From Phaeocystidibacter sp965659725 (GTDB lineage Bacteria; Bacteroidota; Bacteroidia; Flavobacteriales; Schleiferiaceae): a stretch of DNA of 64,000 nt. The stretch's first letter is position 1; the number at the start of each line of letters is the position of its first letter. Both the position numbers and the translations under genes were made by a program. Location of the stretch: assembly GCA_965659725.1 (NCBI GenBank), contig CBFHXG010000003.1, forward strand, positions 47,846 through 111,845. The letters run 5' to 3'. The notes beneath the pieces are model-generated. The model was given only the letters and a program-made list of their open reading frames with translations, made no database searches and had not been told where the DNA came from. Shown piece by piece: positions 53,261-62,557 of this stretch.

Positions 53261-54160
53261 TTACTTCAATTTCTCTTTGAGGTATTCTAAAGCCTCATGA
53301 AAATCGTTGTGATGGAATTGCATCAATCCTTCCTCTTTCCGGTTCCACGTTAGCTGGCGCTTAGCGTAATTCCTACTGTTTCTCTGGATCTTTTCAATGG
53401 CCTCCTCACGGGTCAGTTCACCTTCAAAGTGTGCGAACCACTCTTGATAACCTACGGTTTGCAGGGCGGTCATTTCCCTAAAGGGATACACATTCCTAGC
53501 TTCGGCTTCCAACCCTTCTTCAACCATGATGTAAACGCGCCTGTTTATCCTGTCGTACAGGGCTTCTCTATCCCAATCTGGGGCAATCTTGATTATGTTG
53601 AATGGTCTTTCCTTCTTTTGACCTGTCCTGAATTCCGAGTAGGTCTTCCCCGTTTGTAGGCATATCTCTAAAGCTCGAATGACGCGCTGAGGATTTTGAA
53701 GATCTACTCGCTTAGCATGAATCGGATCTAATTCAGCCAATCGGTTTGCCAATGGACCCACACCTTCCGTTTTCCAAACCTCATTCAGTTCTTCTCGGAT
53801 GTTTGGATCGATCTCTGGCATATCATCGAACCCTTCGAAAAGAGCCTTTGCGAATAGTCCTGAACCTCCCACTACCACTTGAATGGGGTTTTGCTCGAAG
53901 AGATGCTCGAGAAGATCTAGTGCTTCTCTTTCGTATTCTCCAGCAGATAGTGGTTGCTCTATGGATCGGTCGGCTATGAAATGGTGGTTAGCAGCCCGGA
54001 GTTCTTCCTCCGATGGTCTGGCTACGCCTATCTTCAACTCTCGATAGAACTGTCGTGAGTCACACGAAAGGATGTCACAGGCAAACGCTTGAGCGGTTTT
54101 AATGGCCCATTCGGTTTTACCTGATGCAGTGGGTCCTAAGATGGCGATGACCGTTGACAT
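53261..54160 (-). CDS. miaA: tRNA dimethylallyltransferase
   Basis: MiaA (299 aa) adds an isoprenoid to A37 of tRNAs reading UNN codons. The P-loop is GPTASGKT (9-16), with DSRQFYREL and the tRNA-binding region NSRNYAKRQLTWNRKEE near the C-terminus. The start at 54160 (MSTVIAILG) is preferred; an upstream in-frame ATG would pass through the terminator hairpin at 54191. Confidence 0.96.
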   Translation of the reverse strand: MSTVIAILGPTASGKTEWAIKTAQAFACDILSCDSRQFYRELKIGVARPSEEELRAANHHFIADRSIEQPLSAGEYEREALDLLEHLFEQNPIQVVVGGSGLFAKALFEGFDDMPEIDPNIREELNEVWKTEGVGPLANRLAELDPIHAKRVDLQNPQRVIRALEICLQTGKTYSEFRTGQKKERPFNIIKIAPDWDREALYDRINRRVYIMVEEGLEAEARNVYPFREMTALQTVGYQEWFAHFEGELTREEAIEKIQRNSRNYAKRQLTWNRKEEGLMQFHHNDFHEALEYLKEKLK

Positions 54161-54183
54161 CCGCCAAAGGTCGTAATCCGAAA

Positions 54184-54220
54184 CAAAAAACTCCCCACCT
54201 CGATGCAGAAAGGTGGGGAG
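54184..54220 (-). terminator. Terminator of the VWA/plug gene
   Basis: CTCCCCACCT (54191-54200) and AGGTGGGGAG (54211-54220) form a perfect 10-bp stem. On the minus strand TTTTTT follows. It sits between the VWA gene stop (54256) and miaA. Confidence 0.92.
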
Positions 54221-54255
54221 AAACACTTCTCAAATGAATGAACCCTTAGTTGTAA

Positions 54256-56292
54256 TTATCTACTTGCGGTAAGATCTCTGTAGAGTTGTGCGAGTTGGAT
54301 AAAATCACCTCGATCGCCGTTCATATCCGCACCCTTACCTTCACGGGCTAGGCGGATCACATCGTCCAATTGCACATCCTCCATATTCGGGTCTTCGCGT
54401 AAGAGCCCAGCAAAGGCGGCAACAGCAGAGCTGAATAGCTGGTCGGAACTCGCTTCTGACACCTCGTCTTCCACGAAGTGAATGGAGAGGGCGCTGGTGG
54501 ATTCTTCGGGCATCTTATAGCGGATGGAAACGGTAGCGATCTCACCTTCTACCTCGGTTGGTGCGAGTTCGGAGTAACGAAGTTGACGGTCTTCGTCCGC
54601 TTGACCAGGAATGATTTCGTAGAGCATGGTAACCTGGTGACCTGCACCTACTTCACCACCATCCTTGGTGTCGTCATGGAAATCTTCATCTGCCATGGCG
54701 CGGTTCTCATATCCTAGCAGGCGATAGTTCTTCACCTTCATAGGATTGAACTCCACTTGCACCTTGGCATCCTTGGCAACGGTGAAAAGGGTGGAAGAGA
54801 ACTCCTCAACGAATACCTTTTTGGCCTCATACAGATTCGAGAAATAGTTGAAGTTGCCATTTCCCTTATTGGCCAGTTGCTCCATGGTTCCCTCTTGATA
54901 GTTACCTTGACCAACTCCAATTACACTTAGGAAAATGTTGGAACTGAGTTTCTCTTGTATCATGTCTATCAATCCAGATTGAGAAGATACGCCTACGTTG
55001 AAGTCGCCATCCGTACAAAGGATCACGCGGTTAGATCCTCCTTCGATAAAATTCTCTTCTGCTTGAGCGTAAGCCTGTGTAATACCACCCGCTCCGTTCG
55101 TACTTCCTCCGGATACAAGAGAGTTGATGGCATTCTTGATCTTCTCTTTTTCCTCCCCTGAGGTTGAAGGAAGGACCAAGCGACTAGAACCTGCATAGGT
55201 GACCAGTGCGATACGATCTTGTGGCCGCAGTTGATCGGTGAGCATGGTAAGCGACTTTTGGATGAGTCCGAGTCGGTTTGCTCCAGACATAGATCCACTT
55301 ACGTCCACTAGGAATACCATATTGGAGGCTGGCAACTCCTCGGTTTCGATCCGACGAGTATTCAGTGTAACGCGGAGAACTTGATGTTCATCGTTCCACG
55401 GACATGCAGAAAGCTCTGTCGTGAAGCTAAAGCGCTGATCATCTTCTGGCTCTTCGTAGCCATATTTAAAACTATTTATGAACTCTTCGGTGCGCACGGC
55501 ATCGGTTGGAACGTCTTGTGAGTTCTCTATCATCCTGCGAACGTTGAAGTACGATCCACGGTCTACATCCATCGCGAATGTGGAAAGGGGGGAAGAGAGC
55601 GGAGAAGAAAAGCCCTCCACCGGATTTTCATTGTACTTCTCTCGGTCCATGAGGTCGTAACGAGAGCTCCATAGATGAGGATACTCATGATCAGAAAGGT
55701 TGTCCGGAATAGCACTATTGCCACTCACTTTTACTCCATCAATGAACACAACGTTGGCATTGGATCTAGATCCTCTGACTTGACTGGATGCACCTTCATC
55801 GGCTTGATAGACACCTGCCGAAACGGCCTGAATGGTTCCGATAGAACGCGAACTCAGATTGTTGACCGTTTCGCTCTCGATCACTTGTCGTGTTGCTCCA
55901 TGCTCCTCGATCAATGGTCTGCTGTACTGCATAACTACCTCTTGCAATTCTTGGTTGGCTAATTCCATTTGAGCGTTAAGGCGGGTAGTTGTATTTCCTG
56001 GTACGCTAACATTAAGAATGGTCTGACGAGAATACGCACTACCCGAAAATTTGACGCTGTAGGTATCAGGTGTGATCGGAGCGAGGGTGTATTTTCCATC
56101 AAAATCAGTCACAGTTTTCAACGCAACGGTAGAATCTGGGTTGACAAGCTCAACCAATATCTGAAAGACAGGATCGCCCGTCTCTTTATCAGTTACGACG
56201 CCTGAGAGTTGTCCGGGCTGGATCTGTGCTGATGCTCCTAGGCCGAGTAGGCCAAAAAGCAGCACAAGAGGGATGCGATAAATAAATTTCAT
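54256..56292 (-). CDS. VWA-domain protein with CarboxypepD-reg and TonB-plug modules
   Basis: A 678-residue exported protein. In order: signal (1-22, GASAQ); CarboxypepD-regulatory-like domain (about 28-112, LSGVVTDKETGDPVFQ); a plug-like segment (about 118-198, GASSQVRGSRSNANVVFIDGV) as in TonB-dependent receptors, but with no barrel; then a YfbK-type VWA core with MIDAS DVSGSMS (330-336) and D427-region CTDGDFNVG; and a C-terminal DUF3520-like part ending LAQLYRDLTASR. Membrane attachment is not obvious. Role unknown; metal-dependent protein binding near the outer membrane is inferred. Confidence 0.88.
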   Translation of the reverse strand: MKFIYRIPLVLLFGLLGLGASAQIQPGQLSGVVTDKETGDPVFQILVELVNPDSTVALKTVTDFDGKYTLAPITPDTYSVKFSGSAYSRQTILNVSVPGNTTTRLNAQMELANQELQEVVMQYSRPLIEEHGATRQVIESETVNNLSSRSIGTIQAVSAGVYQADEGASSQVRGSRSNANVVFIDGVKVSGNSAIPDNLSDHEYPHLWSSRYDLMDREKYNENPVEGFSSPLSSPLSTFAMDVDRGSYFNVRRMIENSQDVPTDAVRTEEFINSFKYGYEEPEDDQRFSFTTELSACPWNDEHQVLRVTLNTRRIETEELPASNMVFLVDVSGSMSGANRLGLIQKSLTMLTDQLRPQDRIALVTYAGSSRLVLPSTSGEEKEKIKNAINSLVSGGSTNGAGGITQAYAQAEENFIEGGSNRVILCTDGDFNVGVSSQSGLIDMIQEKLSSNIFLSVIGVGQGNYQEGTMEQLANKGNGNFNYFSNLYEAKKVFVEEFSSTLFTVAKDAKVQVEFNPMKVKNYRLLGYENRAMADEDFHDDTKDGGEVGAGHQVTMLYEIIPGQADEDRQLRYSELAPTEVEGEIATVSIRYKMPEESTSALSIHFVEDEVSEASSDQLFSSAVAAFAGLLREDPNMEDVQLDDVIRLAREGKGADMNGDRGDFIQLAQLYRDLTASR

Positions 56293-56496
56293 AACACAAG
56301 GCTTTGATTAATTCTACGGTCGTGTTCAGGCGGTGTAGAAAGGCCTTGCTCTAGTTTCCGGAAAGGAGCGTGCTTCTGGTTATATGACGTACCGAATTGA
56401 AAATGGGTTGGTTGAGAGAATTTTATTTGCCGTGTGAGTGTTCTAGAATTGGAACAAATGTTGAGGAAATTATGTATCTTATACTATCCCTACTAA

Positions 56497-56841
56497 ATGC
56501 ACGGAGTGATGGAAAAAGTAACACAAAGATCAGCTGCAGCTCTTTCGGTTGATGAGGTTAAGAACGGAGCCTCATTGATTGAGAAAGAGCAGATAGTAGA
56601 ACTCAAATTTCCGAAAACGGAAGTATTGAACGATGAAGAATCGAAGCGTGAGCGATCACGAAAGATTCATCGAGCGACAAGCTTGGGTAATTTGGAGAAA
56701 CACAAGGTAATGATCGTGTTTTCGGATACTCAAGGTGTAAAGAAGGTTTCCACTACGATATGGGCGCAAACTGAAAAGAAAATCATCCTAAAAGGCGGCA
56801 ACAGCATTCCTGTTCATTGCATTTGGGACGTAGTTATGTGA
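56497..56841 (+). CDS. Conserved hypothetical protein, 114 aa
   Basis: A small basic cytosolic protein. Residues 60-114 (RATSLGNLEKHKVMIVFSD, KKVSTTIWAQTEKKIILKGG, IPVHCIWDV) form a compact beta domain that looks conserved in Bacteroidota; the first 50 are polar and charged. No catalytic motif. The last base before its convergent neighbour is shared space: its stop ends at 56841 and the next stop begins at 56842. A second ATG (56509, MEKVTQ) could be the real start. Confidence 0.75.
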   Translation: MHGVMEKVTQRSAAALSVDEVKNGASLIEKEQIVELKFPKTEVLNDEESKRERSRKIHRATSLGNLEKHKVMIVFSDTQGVKKVSTTIWAQTEKKIILKGGNSIPVHCIWDVVM

Positions 56842-57375
56842 TCAATCCCACATTCCTTCTCCCTCCGGAAGGTCTCCATCGTATGAATCATCTTCATCCT
56901 CCTCATCAAAGGCTCCCCCAAACAGGCTACTTTTGCCCGCGTTTGGTGCGGAGCCAAAATCCTTTGTGGGTGCCTCTTCTGGAGTTTCACCGAACACTAA
57001 GGAAACATTCGGATATGTCACTCCTTCTTGCGGCTCTATGGCTTCGATGAACTCTACGAAGAACGTCCACATATGAAGGAAATCGTACACATAGAGAAGT
57101 CGGTCACCACCACGAACCAATAGGTCTTCTACGTGCACTTGGTGCATTGCGGCGCTGTCGGGATCAAGCCCCATATCCACCATAGGGATCTCTTCACCTT
57201 GAGCCCAGTTTTCATCGGTGTGATAGAAACTGGCCATCTCACCACTTTTAATGCCAAATGCATCCAAAATGGCATCATTGAGGTCGGTCAGATTGTTATC
57301 TGCGGCGATCTCAACGTCTCTGAAAATATCTTCTTCGGTATCGAGAATGACACGTAGTTTGTGAATAGCTGTCAT
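56842..57375 (-). CDS. pRiA4b ORF-3-like / IS1096 passenger-like protein
   Basis: A 177-residue protein of the plasmid pRiA4b ORF-3-like family: HKLRVILDTEEDIFRDVEI, ILDAFGIKSGEMASFY, and DRLLYVYDFLHMWTFFVEF are its hallmarks. The C-terminal 40 residues are acidic and low in complexity (EEDEDDSYDGD). Despite the name there is no sign of a mobile element here: it follows cca by 2 bases on the same strand and ends flush with a convergent gene. Function unknown. Confidence 0.85.
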   Translation of the reverse strand: MTAIHKLRVILDTEEDIFRDVEIAADNNLTDLNDAILDAFGIKSGEMASFYHTDENWAQGEEIPMVDMGLDPDSAAMHQVHVEDLLVRGGDRLLYVYDFLHMWTFFVEFIEAIEPQEGVTYPNVSLVFGETPEEAPTKDFGSAPNAGKSSLFGGAFDEEDEDDSYDGDLPEGEGMWD

Positions 57376-57377
57376 AT

Positions 57378-58817
57378 CTATTGCTTTTCAGTAGTGGAGG
57401 TGGTTAATCCTATGTCTTTTCCTTTCTTGATCATGAACGCGCGTGCAGCGTCGTAGTTGTTTTCGATATCCCCATCCAAGATCGCTTCTCGGATGGCATC
57501 TTTGATCATTCCGATCTCTGGCCCTGGCGTTAGGTTGAAGGTGGTCATGATCTCACTTCCATCAATCGGCGGCTGCCAGTTGCGAATGCGATCCTTTTCT
57601 TCCACTTCAACCAATTTTTCCCTCACCAGATCGTAGTTCTTCAAATAGCGCTTCTTCTTACGCGGGTTCTTGGTGGTAATATCCGCCTCACACAATTGCA
57701 TGAGTGCTTCTATATCCTCGCCAGCATCGAATAAGAGTCGGCGTACGGCAGAGTCTGTGGCCGAATCCGATACCACAGCTATTGGACGGGAACTCATGCG
57801 AACGAGCTTCTGAACGAATTTCATTCTATCGTTCAAGGGAAGTTTTAGTCGCTTGAAGAGTTTAGGCACCATCTTGCTTCCCACAAATTCATGTCCATGG
57901 AAGGTCCATCCCACACTTTTTGAGAATTTCTTGGTAACCGGTTTGCCGATATCATGAAGTAAGGCGGCCCATCTTGTCCAAACGTCATCGGTGTGAATTG
58001 CAAGGTTGTCTACAACCTCTAAGGTGTGCCAAAAGTTATCTTTATGCGTCTGACCTTCAACTTCTTCCACTCCTTTTAATGCAATGATTTCTGGTAGGAA
58101 TTGTTCGAGTAGTCCGGTTTGATAGAGCAGGGAGAGTCCAACGCTAGGCTTAGGCGTTTTCATGATCTTATTGAACTCATCCATGATGCGTTCAACACTG
58201 ATGATCTTTAGTCGGTGTGCCTGTTTTTTGATAGCCACTATACTCTTTCCTTCGATCTGGAAGTTGAGTTGGGCTGCAAATCGGATGGCTCGCATCATGC
58301 GAAGTGGGTCATCAGAATAGGTAACTTCCGGCTCAAGAGGCGTACGGAGGATCCCTTTTTCGAGGTCTTCTAACCCTCCAAATGGATCGAGAAGTTGACC
58401 GTATTCCTCTTTGGAAAGGCCTATAGCTAGGGCATTTATGGTAAAATCTCTCCGATTTTGATCGTCTTCCAATGTGCCATCTTCAACGATCGGTTTGCGC
58501 GAGTTACTGCGGTAGCTTTCCTTACGTGCACCTACGATCTCTATTTCGAGGTCGCCGTGTTTTACCTGCGCAGTCCCGAAGTTCTTGAAAACGCTCAGGT
58601 GGTTCTTGCCGGGAAGTGCTTTCGCCACTTTCTTGGCCACTTCGATCCCCGATCCAACAACTACAACGTCGATGTCCTTTCCCTTACCGCGGTCGAGTAA
58701 TCGATCTCTTACGTAGCCACCGATCACGTAACAAGTTACACCCAACTCATCGGCAGATGCACCGATCTGCTTGAATATGGGCGTGTCTACAAAGGATATG
58801 ATCGATTCTTTATTCAA
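57378..58817 (-). CDS. cca: CCA tRNA nucleotidyltransferase with HD domain
   Basis: A 479-residue class II nucleotidyltransferase that adds or repairs the tRNA CCA end. The head domain GGYVRDRLLDRGKGKDIDVVV (33-53) holds the catalytic DxD, with RRDFTINALA and the RMMRAIRFAAQL region after it. An HD domain follows (HTLEVVDN, LLHDIGKP). The C-terminus is longer than in the shortest CCA enzymes. It overlaps the upstream gene by 4 bases. Confidence 0.95.
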   Translation of the reverse strand: MNKESIISFVDTPIFKQIGASADELGVTCYVIGGYVRDRLLDRGKGKDIDVVVVGSGIEVAKKVAKALPGKNHLSVFKNFGTAQVKHGDLEIEIVGARKESYRSNSRKPIVEDGTLEDDQNRRDFTINALAIGLSKEEYGQLLDPFGGLEDLEKGILRTPLEPEVTYSDDPLRMMRAIRFAAQLNFQIEGKSIVAIKKQAHRLKIISVERIMDEFNKIMKTPKPSVGLSLLYQTGLLEQFLPEIIALKGVEEVEGQTHKDNFWHTLEVVDNLAIHTDDVWTRWAALLHDIGKPVTKKFSKSVGWTFHGHEFVGSKMVPKLFKRLKLPLNDRMKFVQKLVRMSSRPIAVVSDSATDSAVRRLLFDAGEDIEALMQLCEADITTKNPRKKKRYLKNYDLVREKLVEVEEKDRIRNWQPPIDGSEIMTTFNLTPGPEIGMIKDAIREAILDGDIENNYDAARAFMIKKGKDIGLTTSTTEKQ

Positions 58818-59179
58818 AACAGTCCTTCCGGATAAGCTTTAGCAGTGTAGGTAACTAGGAGAATGAGTGCGATCAAGACGAAATAAAGACCAATGTTCAA
58901 TTTCTTGATCTTGCGCTTGATCTCCGTGACTTCATCAGTTTCATCTTCTTCAAACACGATCGGGAATAACAAGGGATAACGCAAGAGCGCTTGTCCGCGT
59001 TTTGCCCTTTCCTCTTCGTCACTAAAACGGAAGAAGAACAGGTCGATCACCCGGCCACGATCCTTTCCACGTTCGATGTTGATCAGCTGTAAGTGTGTTC
59101 CAACCTTGATGATATACATCACCAAAAGGGCCAGAATGCCTATCAGAAATAGGAAAAGCACCACGAATTTAGTGAGCAT
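58814..59179 (-). CDS. Small membrane protein with two helices
   Basis: A 121-residue protein with hydrophobic helices at about 4-26 and 94-114 and a charged loop between (DLFFFRFSDEEERAKRGQ, FEEDETDEVTEIKRKIKK). No known domain recognised. The loop should be cytoplasmic by charge. Co-transcribed with the glycosyltransferase and cca genes. Confidence 0.7.
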   Translation of the reverse strand: MLTKFVVLFLFLIGILALLVMYIIKVGTHLQLINIERGKDRGRVIDLFFFRFSDEEERAKRGQALLRYPLLFPIVFEEDETDEVTEIKRKIKKLNIGLYFVLIALILLVTYTAKAYPEGLF

Positions 59180-59245
59180 GACTACCGATAAAGATTACGG
59201 ATGAATTTGAATTGGCAAAGGTAACAAATTGCTCGTCGGAGTTTA

Positions 59246-60040
59246 CTAATCCCGACGAATTCCGAAGATGCGATCTACTTCCTCGTGACCGCCCTTCGAT
59301 TTTTGTCGGTTGAGCCAGATCTTGTAGTACCTCGCCTTAACTCCATAGGCTTGCAAACTAGCGATGATGAAGCCAGGAACTCCATCGCGGAAACCTCCTT
59401 TGGCAACGTAGTGCTTCCAGAAGCGAAAGGCGGGTTTCACCCACAGGTGCCAACCCGTGATCTTCCCCGTTTTCTTGTCGTAGTCCGCCGCCTGCCATTC
59501 TGCATAACGATTCAACTTGCGAACGAAGGCATCGTAGGAAACGTAGGTATTGTGAATGATCTTTTCCTTACACCAACCCACGGAACCTTCGGTGATGATC
59601 TCGGCGTGAACATGCTTTTCTTGGTACTTGCATCGATCCCTGTGAAAGAGTCGGATCACCTTATCTCCCTTCCAGGAATGCTTGATCTCCTGACCGAGGA
59701 AATAATTTCTTCTGTACATCCAGTAGCCGTCGTGCTTAGGACCATCCTTCAAGATCTGTTTGACCTCTTCTGCCAGCTCTGGGGTGATGCGTTCATCGGC
59801 ATCGAGGAGAAGGATCCATTCGTGGGTAGCCTGGGGAATGGCCCAGTTCTTCTGACTCGCCGAATTGCCGTATTCTCGTTGGATGACGCGCACGTTGTGT
59901 TGCTTGGCACGCTCGAGGGTACGATCGGTTGAGAAACTATCAACAATGAGTATCTCATCGGCAAATTTTACCGATTCAATAGCAGCATCGATGTTTTGTT
60001 CCTCATTCCCGGTTGGGATTATGGCGGTCAGTTTCAGCAT
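59246..60040 (-). CDS. Glycosyltransferase family 2, LPS-core type
   Basis: A 264-residue GT2 enzyme: LTAIIPTGNEEQNIDAAIES at the N-terminus, metal-binding DADER in WILLLDADERI, and a C-terminal region (SWKGDKVIRLFHRDRCKYQ, HNTYVSYDAFVRKLNRYA) like WaaE/LgtF core-oligosaccharide glucosyltransferases. It should add a hexose to lipopolysaccharide core or a similar glycan at the inner membrane face. The acceptor is not certain. It starts 3 bases after dapD. Confidence 0.9.
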   Translation of the reverse strand: MLKLTAIIPTGNEEQNIDAAIESVKFADEILIVDSFSTDRTLERAKQHNVRVIQREYGNSASQKNWAIPQATHEWILLLDADERITPELAEEVKQILKDGPKHDGYWMYRRNYFLGQEIKHSWKGDKVIRLFHRDRCKYQEKHVHAEIITEGSVGWCKEKIIHNTYVSYDAFVRKLNRYAEWQAADYDKKTGKITGWHLWVKPAFRFWKHYVAKGGFRDGVPGFIIASLQAYGVKARYYKIWLNRQKSKGGHEEVDRIFGIRRD

Positions 60041-60043
60041 GAC

Positions 60044-60862
60044 TTATACGGCTACATTATACTCGCGAAGCGCATCGTTCAAGGAAGTCTTGAGATCGGT
60101 GCTTGGCTTGCGCTTACCGATGATTAAAGCACAAGGTACTTGAAATTCACCGGCTGGGAACTTCTTGGTAGTGGTTCCTGGGATCACTACGGATCTTTCG
60201 GGAACTCTGCCACGCACTTCTACGGGCTCTTCTCCCGTTACGTCGATGATGCGGGTGGAGGCTGTCAACACAACATTGGCACCTAACACCGCTTCTTTCT
60301 CCACGTGCACACCTTCAACCACGATACATCTTGAACCGATGAAGCAATTGTCTTCGATGATAACAGGAGAGGCTTGAACGGGCTCGAGGACACCGCCGAT
60401 CCCAACGCCTCCGCTGAGGTGAACATTCTTACCGATCTGCGCACATGAACCTACGGTGGCCCAGGTATCGACCATTGTACCTTCATCCACATAGGCACCG
60501 ATATTTACGTAACTCGGCATCATGATCACGCCTTTGGATACGTAGCTTCCGTGGCGAGCAATGGCGTGTGGTACAACGCGAACGCCTTTATCTGCATAAC
60601 CCGATTTAAGGGCGATCTTGTCGTGGAATTCAAACGGACCCACCTCGATGGTTTCCATCTTTTGAATCGGGAAATAGAGGATCACCCCTTTTTTCACCCA
60701 CTCGTTCACTTGCCATCCGTTCTCAGTAGGCTTGGCGCAGCGAAGCTCGCCACTGTCGAGTTTTGCAACTACTTCGCGAATAGCGTTTTGTGTTTCTTCT
60801 TGTTGAAGCAGGGAACGATCATTCCATGCTTTTTCTATGATTGATTGGAGTGTTTCACTCAT
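60044..60862 (-). CDS. dapD: Tetrahydrodipicolinate N-succinyltransferase
   Basis: DapD (272 aa) catalyses the succinyl-CoA-dependent step of the lysine/diaminopimelate pathway. A helical N-terminal domain is followed by a left-handed beta-helix of hexapeptide repeats (VNIGAYVDEGTMVDTWATVG, QIGKNVHLSGGVGIGG, FIGSRCIVVEGVHVE). The C-terminal helix and TKKFPAGEFQVPCALI are typical. It is 31 bases downstream of ruvX. Confidence 0.96.
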   Translation of the reverse strand: MSETLQSIIEKAWNDRSLLQQEETQNAIREVVAKLDSGELRCAKPTENGWQVNEWVKKGVILYFPIQKMETIEVGPFEFHDKIALKSGYADKGVRVVPHAIARHGSYVSKGVIMMPSYVNIGAYVDEGTMVDTWATVGSCAQIGKNVHLSGGVGIGGVLEPVQASPVIIEDNCFIGSRCIVVEGVHVEKEAVLGANVVLTASTRIIDVTGEEPVEVRGRVPERSVVIPGTTTKKFPAGEFQVPCALIIGKRKPSTDLKTSLNDALREYNVAV

Positions 60863-60893
60863 AACTGAATGTTCAGGATTTGCGCAAAGATAA

Positions 60894-61328
60894 TTAGCTA
60901 AAGGGGAACGAGGGTCCTGATTTCCGTTCCATATACGCTTGCAGGATGATCACGGCGGCCACTTTGTCGATCTGACCCTTTTCTCGACGTTTCTTTTTCT
61001 TCATACCACTCTCGATCATGGCTTGTTGAGCCATTTTGCTGGTGAAGCGCTCATCTTCACGTTCTATCTTAAGAGTGGGGTGTTTTTTATTGATCGAATG
61101 GATGATCTCTTTGATCTTTCCTTCGATAGCGGAAGGCTCGCCATGCATTCGAATGGGCTCACCGATCACGAGGCATTCAACATCTTCTTTCTTGAGGTAT
61201 TCATCCAACCAAGTGAGAAGCTTACTCGTTTCAATGGTATCAACGGCTTCAGCGATCAGTTGAAGGGGGTCGGTTTCCGCCACACCTGTTCTTTTGCCGC
61301 CTACGTCGAATGCTAGGATCCTTGCCAT
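60894..61328 (-). CDS. ruvX: Holliday junction resolvase-like RuvX/YqgF
   Basis: A 144-residue RNase H-fold protein of the YqgF family: AFDVGGKRTGVAETD (first Asp at D8), LVIGEPIRMHGEPS with E, and EDERFTSKMA plus a C-terminal DKVAAVIILQ carrying the last acidic residue. Family members process pre-16S rRNA and have been proposed as junction resolvases. It is divergent from def, an arrangement common in Bacteroidota. Confidence 0.94.
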   Translation of the reverse strand: MARILAFDVGGKRTGVAETDPLQLIAEAVDTIETSKLLTWLDEYLKKEDVECLVIGEPIRMHGEPSAIEGKIKEIIHSINKKHPTLKIEREDERFTSKMAQQAMIESGMKKKKRREKGQIDKVAAVIILQAYMERKSGPSFPFS

Positions 61329-61414
61329 TTGGCAAAGTTAGCGAACTCGACTCAGGCCTAGTGTGCGTATGAATAGGATTATTTTGGGACGTATGCTCCT
61401 TCTAACTCTTTCGC

Positions 61415-61422
61415 TACCTTTG
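61415..61422 (+). promoter_or_regulatory. Candidate -7 box of def operon
   Basis: TACCTTTG fits TAnnTTTG, 19 bases before the def ATG at 61442. No TTTG at the expected -33 spacing. Confidence 0.5.
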
Positions 61423-61441
61423 CACCTCAAATCGAATTGAG

Positions 61442-62011
61442 ATGATCTTACCCATTGTTGCCTACGGCGATCCAGTATTGAAGAAGCGTGGCGAGGACCT
61501 TGAGAAAGGAGACCCGAAGTTGCCTAAACTTGTGGAGGATATGTTCGAAACCATGTACAATGCACATGGAGTTGGACTAGCCGCTCCTCAGGTGGGTAAG
61601 TCCTTGCGTTTGTTCGTTGTTGATGCTTCGCCATTTGCGGAAGAGGGCGATGAAGACTATGAATTCCTCAAAGATTTCAAGAAGGTATTCGTCAATCCAG
61701 AGATCATCGAAGAAGAAGGAGATGAATGGGCATTTTCAGAAGGGTGTTTGAGCATTCCTGAGATACATGAAGATGTGTATCGAAATGAGCAATTGCGCAT
61801 TCGATACTACGACGAGAATTGGAACGAGCACGAGGAGGTATTGTCGGGCTTAGCTGCACGAGTTGTTCAGCATGAGTACGATCATATAGAGGGCGTTTTG
61901 TTCGTAGAGCATCTATCTCCATTGAGGAGAAGACTACTCAAGGGAAAGCTTCAGAACATATCCAAGGGCAAGGTAAACGTTGATTACCGAATGAAATTCC
62001 CAAAGAAATGA
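61442..62011 (+). CDS. def: Peptide deformylase
   Basis: Def (189 aa) removes the N-formyl group from new proteins. Motifs: GVGLAAPQ (43-50), EGCLSIP with metal ligand C102, and HEYDH with H144, E145 and H148. The family is short, cytosolic and metal-dependent. The next gene begins within its stop codon (ATGA overlap). Confidence 0.97.
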   Translation: MILPIVAYGDPVLKKRGEDLEKGDPKLPKLVEDMFETMYNAHGVGLAAPQVGKSLRLFVVDASPFAEEGDEDYEFLKDFKKVFVNPEIIEEEGDEWAFSEGCLSIPEIHEDVYRNEQLRIRYYDENWNEHEEVLSGLAARVVQHEYDHIEGVLFVEHLSPLRRRLLKGKLQNISKGKVNVDYRMKFPKK

Positions 62012-62547
62012 TCAGAACTATTGCCTTGGCTTTTGTGGCCATCACCTTAATCTCATGTCAATCTTCCACCGAACCTGTATCACCAAAGGTAGCTTTGGCG
62101 TATCAGATCGATTCTCTCGAAACGGTACTCAAGAGTGCAGGAGGGGAGTTGAATGAGCAGTTGGCCGGACAAATGGTGGAAAAGTATGATGCATACATCA
62201 AGGACTATCCGGAAGACAGTTTGAGCGCATTCTATGCGTACCGAGCGGGCGATATTTCGATGAACCGTTCCGGTAAGGAGCTGTATGCGGTGGATTATTA
62301 CATGACGGTACACGATGATCACGAGGAACATCCCTTGGCGCCACAAGCCCTTTTTATGGTGGGTATGGCATTCGATCAATTAGGAGATAAAGACAGAGCG
62401 GTGAGGTCCTTTCAATATTTTACGAGGACCTATCCAGATCATGAATGGGTGGAACAAGCCAATGAAATGATCGTCCTTAACACGGATACTGCAGACTTGG
62501 AGGATCAGGTTAAAGGATGGCTCGAAAGATCAAAGCAAGAGAATTAA
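62008..62547 (+). CDS. TPR-like lipoprotein
   Basis: A 179-residue lipoprotein (ITLISC, C17). The mature part is helical with TPR-like periodicity (YRAGDISMNRSGKEL, APQALFMVGMAFDQLGD, AVRSFQYFTRTYPDH), resembling the YbgF/BamD-type repeats. It sits between def and DUF5606 as in other Bacteroidota. The role is unknown, perhaps envelope assembly. Confidence 0.8.
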   Translation: MIRTIALAFVAITLISCQSSTEPVSPKVALAYQIDSLETVLKSAGGELNEQLAGQMVEKYDAYIKDYPEDSLSAFYAYRAGDISMNRSGKELYAVDYYMTVHDDHEEHPLAPQALFMVGMAFDQLGDKDRAVRSFQYFTRTYPDHEWVEQANEMIVLNTDTADLEDQVKGWLERSKQEN

Positions 62548-62557
62548 AGCACGTTTT

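Noticed and set aside
56842..57375. Mobile element suggested by the pRiA4b/IS1096 name
   Set aside because: No inverted repeats, transposase or target duplication are seen; the gene is part of a housekeeping operon.
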